DNA from: Bacteroidia bacterium
Lineage (GTDB): Bacteria > Bacteroidota > Bacteroidia > Bacteroidales > P3
Direction: 5' to 3'
NCBI GenBank assembly: GCA_025999775.1
Contig: BNXT01000096.1
Location: forward strand, 1 to 5,921
DNA: 5,921 bases
The notes beneath the pieces are model-generated. The model searched no databases and was not told the DNA's origin. It saw only the letters and a program-made list of their open reading frames with translations. Position numbers and translations under genes: made by a program. Positions 1-5,885 of the stretch are shown in pieces; the stretch's first letter is position 1, and every line of letters begins with the position of its first letter.

Positions 1-1513
1 GTATTATACGGATGGTTTTTGTTATAAATTATCAGTATTGGCAAATGGCGGCACTTTGGGCAGCATGCGTTATCGTTTACCTACGGAAGCGGAATGGGAG
101 TATGCCGCCAAAGGCGGACAAAGCACGAATAACTACACCTATAGTGGAAGTAATACGATAGGGGATGTGGCTTGGTACTATGATAATTCAGGATATACAG
201 CGCATACGGTAGGCGGAAAATCTGCCAATGAGTTGGGTATTCATGATATGAGTGGGAATGTGTTTGAGTGGTGTAGTGATTGGTATGGGAGTAGTTATCC
301 AAGTAGTACGAGTAATCCTACGGGCGCTACTACTGGCTCCGGCCGCGTGGATCGTGGCGGCGGCTGGAACCGTGATGCGTCGGATTGCACGGTTTCCTAT
401 CGCTACACCTACACGCCAGCGACTCGCCACAACTACCTAGGGTTCCGGTTGGTTTTGGGTTCAACAGAACCGACTACAGAGATGTCGATAGTAACGACCA
501 CAGCAGTAACCAATATAGCAAATACGACAGCAATGTTAAACGGCGATATTACATTTGTTGGTTCTCCGGCATATACAGAAAAAGGGTTCTGCTATTCCAC
601 CGCACAAAATCCCACAACGAGTAATACCAAGATTGTTGTTACAGGTACAGGCGTAGGAGCATATACAAGTGCAGTGACAGGATTGACTCAGGGTACGACC
701 TATTACGTACGCGCTTATGCAACAAACACGCTTGGCACTGCTTATGGGAGTCAGGCTAGTTTTACGACTACAAGTACGCCGACTACGTCGACAATACCGG
801 AGATGATCAATGTCCCCGGCGGCACGACGACGCTCAATGGAAGCAGTGTGAGCATCAGTACATTTCAGATAGGGAAGTACGAGGTAACACAGAAGCAGTG
901 GGCTGATGTGATGGGGAGTTATCCCGGCACAGCGCCATCAAGTGATTATGGCGTAGGCGATAACTATCCGATGTATTATGTAAGTTGGGAAGATATAGTG
1001 GGAACGTCATCGGGCGGCAGTGTAGGTTATACGGAAAGAGGGGTTACGTATTATACGAATGGTTTTTGCTACAAATTATCAGTATTGGCAAATGGCGGAA
1101 CCTTAGGCAGCATGCGTTATCGTTTACCTACGGAAGCGGAATGGGAGTATGCCGCTAAAGGCGGACAAAGCACGCATAACTATACCTATAGTGGAAGTAA
1201 TACGATAGGGGATGTAGCGTGGTACATTAGTAATTCAGGAAGTACAACGCATCTGGTAGGAGGAAAATCTGCCAATGAGTTGGGTATTCATGATATGAGT
1301 GGGAATGTGTTTGAGTGGTGTAGTGATTGGTATGGGAGTAGTTATCCAAGTAGTACGAGTAATCCTACGGGCGCTACTACTGGCTCCAGCCGCGTGCTTC
1401 GTGGCGGCAGCTGGACCAGTGGTGCGTCGGATTGCACGGTTTCCTATCGCATCACCGACACGCCAACGGGTCGCTACGTCTACATAGGGTTCCGGTTGGT
1501 TTTGGTTCCATAG
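1..1513 (+). CDS. Multidomain FGE-sulfatase/SUMF1-like (C-type-lectin fold) protein with FN3-like linker, 5' partial; probable DGR target
   Basis: The frame is open from position 2, where YYTDGFCYKLSVLANGG already matches the inside of the second copy, so the true start lies upstream and the TTG at 38 is not a start. Order: partial FGE-like domain (2-~460), fibronectin-III-like domain (~467-770, with GFCYS, TYYVRAYATN and SFTTT), then a complete FGE-like domain (794-1510, with VPGG, GKYEVTQKQW, RLPTEAEWEYAAKGG, DMSGNVFEWCSDWYG, RGGSW and IGFRLVL) ending at TAG 1511-1513. The family includes formylglycine-generating enzymes and ligand-binding C-type-lectin-fold proteins. Of the catalytic cysteine pair recalled from human FGE (C336/C341), only the second has an equivalent (ASDC); the first is Arg or Ser. 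An enzymatic role is therefore unlikely and binding is more plausible. The C-terminal ~40 codons of both copies look like DGR variable regions. Export or surface location is inferred; the N-terminus is missing. More [FGE-FN3] units may lie upstream. Confidence 0.9.
   Translation, partial: YYTDGFCYKLSVLANGGTLGSMRYRLPTEAEWEYAAKGGQSTNNYTYSGSNTIGDVAWYYDNSGYTAHTVGGKSANELGIHDMSGNVFEWCSDWYGSSYPSSTSNPTGATTGSGRVDRGGGWNRDASDCTVSYRYTYTPATRHNYLGFRLVLGSTEPTTEMSIVTTTAVTNIANTTAMLNGDITFVGSPAYTEKGFCYSTAQNPTTSNTKIVVTGTGVGAYTSAVTGLTQGTTYYVRAYATNTLGTAYGSQASFTTTSTPTTSTIPEMINVPGGTTTLNGSSVSISTFQIGKYEVTQKQWADVMGSYPGTAPSSDYGVGDNYPMYYVSWEDIVGTSSGGSVGYTERGVTYYTNGFCYKLSVLANGGTLGSMRYRLPTEAEWEYAAKGGQSTHNYTYSGSNTIGDVAWYISNSGSTTHLVGGKSANELGIHDMSGNVFEWCSDWYGSSYPSSTSNPTGATTGSSRVLRGGSWTSGASDCTVSYRITDTPTGRYVYIGFRLVLVP
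2..458 (+). repeat. Intragenic repeat, copy A (partner at 1049-1505)
   Basis: This stretch aligns without gaps to 1049-1505 at a constant offset of 1047 bp (349 codons). Divergence is uneven. Positions 2-214 carry 10 synonymous third-position changes (22, 25, 52, 55, 58, 109, 136, 169, 172, 214) plus clustered replacement changes. Positions 215-340 are identical over 126 bp. Positions 341-437 carry 17 changes confined to codon positions 1 and 2. Positions 438-458 are identical. The left boundary is set by the window edge, so the repeat probably extends further upstream. Confidence 0.95.
341..458 (+). other. Candidate DGR variable region VR1 (internal)
   Basis: Compared codon by codon with 1388-1505, differences fall at 341, 350, 351, 362, 369, 371, 375, 404, 405, 410, 419, 422, 423, 428, 431, 432 and 437. 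None is at a codon third position. Thirteen have A in one copy; the other four (350, 410, 423, 428) sit in codons whose best common ancestor is AAT or AAC. The block is followed by an identical GC-richer stretch at 440-458 (GGGTTCCGGTTGGTTTTGG), placed like an initiation-of-mutagenic-homing site. The encoded segment is the C-terminal strand-loop region of the lectin fold (RGGxW to IGFRL), the usual DGR target. The call rests on comparing two copies; no template repeat is in view. Confidence 0.75.
1049..1505 (+). repeat. Intragenic repeat, copy B (partner at 2-458)
   Basis: This is the second copy of the FGE-like repeat in the same frame, with no indel relative to copy A. It ends six codons short of the stop codon region shared by neither copy: similarity is lost after 1505, where copy A runs on into the FN3-like linker and copy B terminates with Val-Pro-stop. 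Confidence 0.95.
1388..1505 (+). other. Candidate DGR variable region VR2 (C-terminal)
   Basis: This is the counterpart of the block at 341-458 and sits in the canonical DGR position at the extreme 3' end of the gene, ending two codons before the stop. Variable codons are AGC, CTT, AGC, ACC, AGT, GGT, ATC, GAC, ACG, GGT, TAC, GTC and ATA. Their partners in the first copy are GGC, GAT, GGC, AAC, CGT, GAT, TAC, TAC, GCG, ACT, CAC, AAC and CTA. The third base of every pair is unchanged. The inferred template is rich in AAY (Asn) codons, as in known Bacteroidetes and Treponema DGR templates. Confidence 0.78.
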
Positions 1514-1528
1514 TTTAGAGTGCAAAAT

Positions 1529-1619
1529 GGAGTGTGGAGTGTGAAGGGTGGAGTGTGGAGTGTGAAGGGTGGAGTGTGGAGTGTGGAGTGTGGAGTGTGG
1601 AGTGTGGAGTGTGGAGTGT
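1529..1619 (+). repeat. Heptamer tandem array, 13 units of GGAGTGT/GAAGGGT
   Basis: Thirteen uninterrupted 7-bp units start 15 bp after the stop codon of the FGE-like gene. Eleven are GGAGTGT and two (1543-1549 and 1564-1570) are GAAGGGT. The first six units form two copies of a 21-bp higher-order unit (1529-1549, 1550-1570), followed by seven pure GGAGTGT units. The pattern suggests slipped-strand expansion. A related three-unit fragment lies on the other strand at 3939-3963. Confidence 0.95.
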
Positions 1620-1753
1620 GGAATTGAGAAATTGAGGAATTTAGGAATGTAGAAATTAGAAGATTTGATTACTCATTGTTCATTGTTCATTATTCATTAT
1701 TTCCAATCCTGCAAATCCTAAAATCTTGTAAATCCTGATTCAGACAATTGACA
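1620..1753. repeat. Low-complexity intergenic stretch with short AT-rich repeats
   Basis: No gene is supported here. The stretch holds AATTGAG/AATTTAG/AAATTAG-like words (1622-1660). Next come alternating TCATTGT and TCATTAT words at 1673-1702, related to the sequence at 5903-5921. Then AATCCT occurs at 1705, 1714 and 1731, with the variant AATCTT at 1722. These look like dispersed, decaying short repeats rather than regulatory sites. Confidence 0.6.
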
Positions 1754-1781
1754 GTAGGGGTAAGGCGCGCCTTGCCCCTAC
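1754..1781. repeat. REP-like palindrome 1 (GTAGGGG...CCCCTAC)
   Basis: The 14-nt arms 1754-1767 (GTAGGGGTAAGGCG) and 1768-1781 (CGCCTTGCCCCTAC) are reverse complements with one mismatch, which is a G-U pair in one RNA strand, and have no spacer. No T-run follows, so a simple intrinsic terminator is not supported. The ends are shared with the palindrome at 1804-1832, pointing to a mobile REP-type element. Confidence 0.85.
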
Positions 1782-1803
1782 AAATGACAACGCCTTGCCC
1801 GTT

Positions 1804-1832
1804 GTAGGGGCGGGTTTCAAACCCGCCCCTAC
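1804..1832. repeat. REP-like palindrome 2 (GTAGGGGCGGGTTT-C-AAACCCGCCCCTAC)
   Basis: Perfect 14-bp arms (1804-1817 and 1819-1832) surround a single C. Together with palindrome 1 and a small CAACG/CGTTG inverted repeat between them (1788-1792 with 1800-1804) this makes three consecutive potential hairpins. The 10-mer CGCCTTGCCC occurs at 1768-1777 and again at 1791-1800. The arrangement of two like palindromes about 22 bp apart is similar to REP doublets (REPINs). Confidence 0.9.
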
Positions 1833-1864
1833 GGTCATCCATTACATTATTCATTGATTTTTTG

Positions 1865-1872
1865 TATCTTTG
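1865..1872 (+). promoter_or_regulatory. Bacteroidetes-type -7 box of hutU
   Basis: TATCTTTG matches the TAnnTTTG -7 consensus of the Bacteroidetes primary sigma factor and lies 35 bp before the hutU ATG. No good -33 TTG is found at the usual ~19-21 bp spacing; the nearest TTG (1854-1856) is too close. The same octamer precedes the ATPase gene on the other strand. Confidence 0.6.
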
Positions 1873-1907
1873 CGACACGAATAGGAGAGATAAAAAAATA
1901 AAAGAAA

Positions 1908-3917
1908 ATGAATAGGGACATACAATCATTCCAAGAGGCAATCAAACAGGGTATCCCTGATGTTTTACCACCGAAAAACGTATATGATGAGACGGTTAAC
2001 CATGCACCGAGACGTAAGGACATATTAACAGACGAGGAAAAGAAGTTGGCGCTTCGCAACGCGTTGCGCTACTTCCACCCTAAGCATCATTCGGTATTGC
2101 TATCGGAATTTTACGAGGAATTGAATACCTACGGACGCATCTACATGTACCGCTTTCGCCCATCCTACACAATGTACGGACGGGCTATTGATGAATACCC
2201 AGCCCAAAGCAGGCAAGCAGCGGCTATCATGATGATGATACAAAATAATTTAGACCCTGCTGTCGCACAACATCCGCATGAACTTATCACTTATGGCGGT
2301 AATGGCGCCGTATTTCAAAATTGGGCACAGTATCTGCTAACGATGCGCTACTTGTCGGAGATCACCGACGAACAAACCCTTGTGATGTACAGTGGTCATC
2401 CGATGGGACTATTTCCCTCGCATAAAGAGGCGCCACGCGTGGTCGTTACTAACGGCATGATGATACCTAACTATTCCCAACCCGATGATTGGGAGCGTTT
2501 CAATGCACTGGGAGTTACGCAATACGGTCAGATGACTGCCGGCTCTTATATGTATATAGGTCCTCAGGGTATCGTTCATGGCACGACTATTACTATCTTG
2601 AATGCCGGACGTAAGATTTCCAAAGAGCATGATTTAGGCGGTAAGCTGTTTATTACTGCCGGTCTTGGCGGTATGTCCGGCGCTCAACCTAAAGCGGCTA
2701 ATATCGCAGGCTGTGTCTCCATTACGGCAGAGGTTAACGACAAAGCAATTCAAACCCGCTACTCACAAGGCTGGGTGGATGAAGTATATACGGATTTAGA
2801 AACCTTAATGCAACGCGTGCAAGAAGTTCAAACACAAAAGATAGCACGCTCGTTTGCGTATCACGGCAATGTCGTTGAACTATGGGAATACTGTGCTACA
2901 CATCATACTAAGGTAGATATTGGCTCCGACCAAACATCATTGCACAATCCATGGTCTGGAGGTTACTACCCTGTAGGTCTGACTTTTGAAGAAGCCAATC
3001 AAATGATGGCAGAACAACCCAATGCGTTTAAAGTTAAAGTGCAGGAATCTTTGTGCCGACAAATAAAAGCAATCAATAGCTGTACGGAAAACGGTACTTA
3101 CTTTTTCGATTATGGGAATGCTTTCCTTTTGGAGGCTTCACGTGCCGGCGCCGATGTTATGAAAGCTAATGGTGACTTTAAATACCCTTCATACGTGCAG
3201 GACATCATGGGTCCTATATGCTTTGACTACGGCTTTGGTCCCTTTCGCTGGGTCTGCACCTCCAATAATCCGGAGGACTTAGAAAAATCGGATAAATTAG
3301 CTATCCATGTATTGGAAGACATAGCACGGCGCTCGCCGGAAGAAATCCAACAACAAATGCAAGATAACATCACGTGGATAAGGGGCGCGCAAGCCAATCA
3401 TTTGGTTGTTGGCACACAAGCACGTATCTTGTATGCAGACGCAACAGGACGCACACAGCTTGCAGAGGCTTTTAATGAGGCTATTCGTAAAGGAGAAATT
3501 ACGGCGCCTATAGTAATAGGTCGAGACCATCACGATGTCTCCGGTACGGATTCGCCCTATCGTGAAACCTCTAATATCTACGATGGCTCTAAGTTTACAG
3601 CGGATATGGCAGTACAAAACGTGATTGGTGATGCGTTTCGTGGCGCTACTTGGGTGAGCTTGCACAACGGCGGCGGCGTGGGTTGGGGCGAGGTTATGAA
3701 TGGCGGTTTTGGTATGCTCCTTGATGGCTCGGACGACGCTCAACGCAGACTAAAGACCATGCTCTTTTGGGATGTTAATAATGGCATCGCCCGACGTGCA
3801 TGGGCACGTAATACACCCGCTTTATTCGCTATCCAACGCGCAATGGAAGAAAACCCACAACTGAAAGTAACACTGCCAAACATCGTGGCAGACGATCTAC
3901 TGAAATCGCTTTGCTGA
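1908..3917 (+). CDS. hutU: Urocanate hydratase (urocanase)
   Basis: The product converts urocanate to 4-imidazolone-5-propionate using tightly bound NAD+, the second step of histidine degradation, in the cytoplasm. The 669 residues fit the long Bacteroidetes/animal-type enzyme rather than the ~555-residue Proteobacteria/Bacillus form. Visible motifs: YGGNGAVFQNW (129-139), TAGSYMYIGPQG (210-221), the glycine-rich GLGGMSGAQPKAA (252-264) likely in cofactor binding, DIGSDQTSLHNP (337-348), GPICFDYGFGPFRW (435-448) with Cys438 as the likely counterpart of the active-site cysteine, GRDHHDVSGTDSPYRE (538-553) and LHNGGGVGWGEVMNGG (585-600). The ATG at 1908 is fixed by an in-frame TAA three codons upstream (1899-1901). 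An AGGAGA at 1883-1888 is too distant for a standard ribosome site; the leader is A-rich, as is common in Bacteroidetes. No hutH, hutI or ftcD neighbour is visible, so it appears to be transcribed alone. Confidence 0.97.
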   Translation: MNRDIQSFQEAIKQGIPDVLPPKNVYDETVNHAPRRKDILTDEEKKLALRNALRYFHPKHHSVLLSEFYEELNTYGRIYMYRFRPSYTMYGRAIDEYPAQSRQAAAIMMMIQNNLDPAVAQHPHELITYGGNGAVFQNWAQYLLTMRYLSEITDEQTLVMYSGHPMGLFPSHKEAPRVVVTNGMMIPNYSQPDDWERFNALGVTQYGQMTAGSYMYIGPQGIVHGTTITILNAGRKISKEHDLGGKLFITAGLGGMSGAQPKAANIAGCVSITAEVNDKAIQTRYSQGWVDEVYTDLETLMQRVQEVQTQKIARSFAYHGNVVELWEYCATHHTKVDIGSDQTSLHNPWSGGYYPVGLTFEEANQMMAEQPNAFKVKVQESLCRQIKAINSCTENGTYFFDYGNAFLLEASRAGADVMKANGDFKYPSYVQDIMGPICFDYGFGPFRWVCTSNNPEDLEKSDKLAIHVLEDIARRSPEEIQQQMQDNITWIRGAQANHLVVGTQARILYADATGRTQLAEAFNEAIRKGEITAPIVIGRDHHDVSGTDSPYRETSNIYDGSKFTADMAVQNVIGDAFRGATWVSLHNGGGVGWGEVMNGGFGMLLDGSDDAQRRLKTMLFWDVNNGIARRAWARNTPALFAIQRAMEENPQLKVTLPNIVADDLLKSLC

Positions 3918-3938
3918 CCTATATGATACTCTAAAAAA

Positions 3939-3963
3939 CTCCACCCTCCACACTTCACACTCA
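3939..3963 (-). repeat. Heptamer-family fragment in the convergent gap, overlapping the ATPase stop codon
   Basis: Read on the minus strand this is TGAGTGT-GAAGTGT-GGAGGGT-GGAG, three heptamers plus a partial unit of the family seen at 1529-1619. The TGA stop of the ATPase gene (3961-3963) forms the first three bases of the first unit. No hairpin followed by a T-run was found between the two convergent genes, so no terminator is annotated in this 43-bp gap. Confidence 0.75.
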
Positions 3964-5838
3964 ATTTTGACCTACCCTAAACTGTTGTTTTAGGATTCGT
4001 ACGGCGTTGAGCACTGCTAACAACGCGACGCCGACATCTGCAAAAACGGCTTCCCACAGCGTTGCAATACCCATCGCACCCATTAGCAACACTATACTTT
4101 TAACACCGGCTGCCAGCACAATATTTTGCATGACAATGCGTTTTGTTGCTTGTGCAATATGAATTGCCGTAATAATTTTTGAGAGCTGGTCGGTTTGAAT
4201 GACCACGTCTGCCACCTCTATTGCCACATCCGAACCCATAGCGCCCATGGCAATACCGACATCGCTCATTGCCAACACCGGCGCATCGTTGATACCGTCG
4301 CCAACAAAAGCCACTATAGCGTCCGGCTCGGCTTTCAAACGTTCGACATGTCGCACTTTATCTTCCGGCAATAAGTCGCCAAAAACCTCATCAATCTGTA
4401 GTTCAGTGCCCACTTTTTGTGTAATGGACGATTTATCGCCACTTAACATGACCGTTTTTAACCCTAACCGGTGCATTTGTTCAATAGCCTCTCTTGCATC
4501 GTCTTTTATCCTATCGGCAATGGTTATATAGCCTGCATAACGTCCGTCAATAGCCACAACAACGGTAGTTTCGGGAATGGCATCAATGCTGTGATCGTAA
4601 CTAATATCATAGCGACGCATTAAATTTGTATTACCTGCCAAAACCGTTTGTCCGTCCATAGCGCCTTTCAAGCCGTATCCCAAAATTTCTTCTATATCAG
4701 ATACAGCGTTAGGATTTGTCGGAGCATGGTAGGCGACAATGGCTTTGGCGATAGGGTGGTTGGAGGCGCTTTCCAAAGCTGCTACCGTATCAATCAATAT
4801 TAAGGGGTCATAAACTGGAGATACTATGTTTTGCACCTCAAACACGCCTTCTGTGATTGTTCCTGTTTTGTCCATTACAATGGTACGAATTTTCAGCATC
4901 GTATCCAAGTAATTAGCTCCTTTGAATAGGATACCTTCTGCCGAAGCCGCCCCAATACCGCCAAAATAGCCTAAAGGTATGGAAATAACCAAGGCGCAGG
5001 GGCACGATATAACCAAAAAGACCAAGGCACGGTAGAGCCAGTCGCCAAACACGTAATTGTCGGTAAATACGACAGGCAACACCGTAATTGCCACTGCCAT
5101 AAAAAACACAATGGGGGTATAGATTTTTGCAAGCTTACGAATTAACAGTTCTGTTTTTGATTTTCGTGCAGCGGCATTTTGTACCATATCCAAAATCTTT
5201 GCCAACGAGCTATCCGAGAATGTCTTCTCTACTTGAATTTCAATTACTTTATCAAGATTCATCATACCGGCTAAGACCGATTCGCCTTTTCGCAGGGTTT
5301 TCGGTTTAATTTCGCCGGTCAATGCTGCCGTATTGAAGTTGCTATAGTCCGATAGCATGACGCCATCCAATGGTACTTTTTCGCCTGCTTTCACTCTGAT
5401 TTGTTCGCCGATGTTCACTTCTGCGGGCGCTACCACCTCGTAGGTATTGTTGCGCCATACCGTAGCTTGGTCGGGTTGGAGATCCAATAAACTTTGGATA
5501 TTACGTTTAGCGCGTTCTACGGCGCTATCTTGAAATAGCTCTCCTATCATGTAAAACAGCATCACCGCAACGGCTTCCGCATACTCCCCAATGCAAAAAG
5601 CGCCGATAGTAGCTATGCTCATCAGACTAAATTCATTGAAAAAATTCTGCGCTCGTAATTCTTCAAAAGCGCCTTTCAATACCGACCAACCAACCGGTAT
5701 ATAAGCTAAAACATACCATATTGCACGAATAGGCTTGACAAAAAACGTGCTTTCTATAAAGTGGTCTAACACAATGCCAATCACCAACATAACAAAACTG
5801 ATGCTGATGGGAATGTATTCGGATATTTTTGTTGTCAT
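3961..5838 (-). CDS. zntA: P1B-2-type heavy-metal (Zn2+/Cd2+/Pb2+) exporting P-type ATPase, no N-terminal HMA domain
   Basis: This is an inner-membrane pump that uses ATP to export soft divalent metals. The 625 residues show the P1B core: about eight membrane helices (~10-27, 38-56, 70-85, 86-104, 237-258, 268-293, 567-587, 590-616); actuator loop TGE (174-176, here followed by Ile-Lys-Pro rather than the usual Ser); the helix-6 CPC metal site (279-281); phosphorylation motif DKTGT with Asp323; nucleotide-domain His-Pro (361-362); and hinge GDGINDAP (513-520). Lys580 in helix 7 and Asp601 in helix 8 (DVGVALLAVLNAVR) match the P1B-2 zinc/cadmium/lead signature, as opposed to copper pumps. The protein begins directly with helix 1, with no CxxC/HMA or His-rich extension. 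ATG at 5836-5838 is the only start after an in-frame TAA at 5857-5859. It converges on hutU. The zntA symbol is at family level; the preferred metal is not proven by sequence. Confidence 0.94.
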   Translation of the reverse strand: MTTKISEYIPISISFVMLVIGIVLDHFIESTFFVKPIRAIWYVLAYIPVGWSVLKGAFEELRAQNFFNEFSLMSIATIGAFCIGEYAEAVAVMLFYMIGELFQDSAVERAKRNIQSLLDLQPDQATVWRNNTYEVVAPAEVNIGEQIRVKAGEKVPLDGVMLSDYSNFNTAALTGEIKPKTLRKGESVLAGMMNLDKVIEIQVEKTFSDSSLAKILDMVQNAAARKSKTELLIRKLAKIYTPIVFFMAVAITVLPVVFTDNYVFGDWLYRALVFLVISCPCALVISIPLGYFGGIGAASAEGILFKGANYLDTMLKIRTIVMDKTGTITEGVFEVQNIVSPVYDPLILIDTVAALESASNHPIAKAIVAYHAPTNPNAVSDIEEILGYGLKGAMDGQTVLAGNTNLMRRYDISYDHSIDAIPETTVVVAIDGRYAGYITIADRIKDDAREAIEQMHRLGLKTVMLSGDKSSITQKVGTELQIDEVFGDLLPEDKVRHVERLKAEPDAIVAFVGDGINDAPVLAMSDVGIAMGAMGSDVAIEVADVVIQTDQLSKIITAIHIAQATKRIVMQNIVLAAGVKSIVLLMGAMGIATLWEAVFADVGVALLAVLNAVRILKQQFRVGQN

Positions 5839-5865
5839 TGTACTTTGATTTTGAGTTTACAACAA

Positions 5866-5873
5866 CAAAGATA
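5866..5873 (-). promoter_or_regulatory. Bacteroidetes-type -7 box of the metal ATPase
   Basis: On the minus strand this reads TATCTTTG, identical to the hutU box, 27 bp before the ATG. The implied leader is only ~20 nt and has no Shine-Dalgarno sequence. A minus-strand TTTG at 5902-5899 is about 25 bp away, longer than the usual -33/-7 spacing, so the upstream element is uncertain. Confidence 0.6.
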
Positions 5874-5885
5874 CATTCTATTTTA

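Noticed and set aside
38..1513. Treating TTG at 38 as the start of a 491-residue protein
   Set aside because: The frame is open from position 2 and the preceding residues match the interior of the second repeat copy, so the gene is simply cut by the window edge.
1235..1525. Minus-strand ORF opposite the second FGE-like copy (and its twin at 188-430)
   Set aside because: Both are antisense shadows of the repeated coding sequence. They exist twice only because the gene is duplicated, and they have no recognisable protein features.
1529..1619. CRISPR array
   Set aside because: The units are 7 bp with no spacers; this is a simple tandem repeat and no cas gene is present.
1804..1832. Rho-independent terminator for the FGE-like gene
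   Set aside because: The hairpin is strong but lies ~290 bp after the stop codon, is symmetrical, and is not followed by a T-run; a dispersed palindromic repeat explains it better.
1690..1941. Minus-strand small ORF across the intergenic repeats and hutU start
   Set aside because: It runs through palindromes and AT-rich repeats and overlaps the hutU promoter and start; the translation looks like random low-complexity sequence.
3297..3743. 148-codon minus-strand ORF inside hutU
   Set aside because: It lies wholly antisense to a conserved enzyme gene and its translation shows no domain or membrane pattern.
3918..3960. Bidirectional terminator between the convergent genes
   Set aside because: An A-run (3933-3938) is present but no stable stem adjoins it on either strand.
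3961..5838. Copper-transporting ATPase (CopA)
   Set aside because: Lys580 in helix 7 and the Asp601-containing DVG motif of helix 8 match Zn/Cd/Pb pumps; the copper-type helix 7/8 signatures are absent.
3961..5838. Truncated ATPase that lost its N-terminal HMA domain by a recent frameshift
   Set aside because: An in-frame stop sits 18 nt upstream of the ATG and a good -7 box lies just beyond. No CxxC-like remnant is seen in the available upstream sequence, so the short form appears native.
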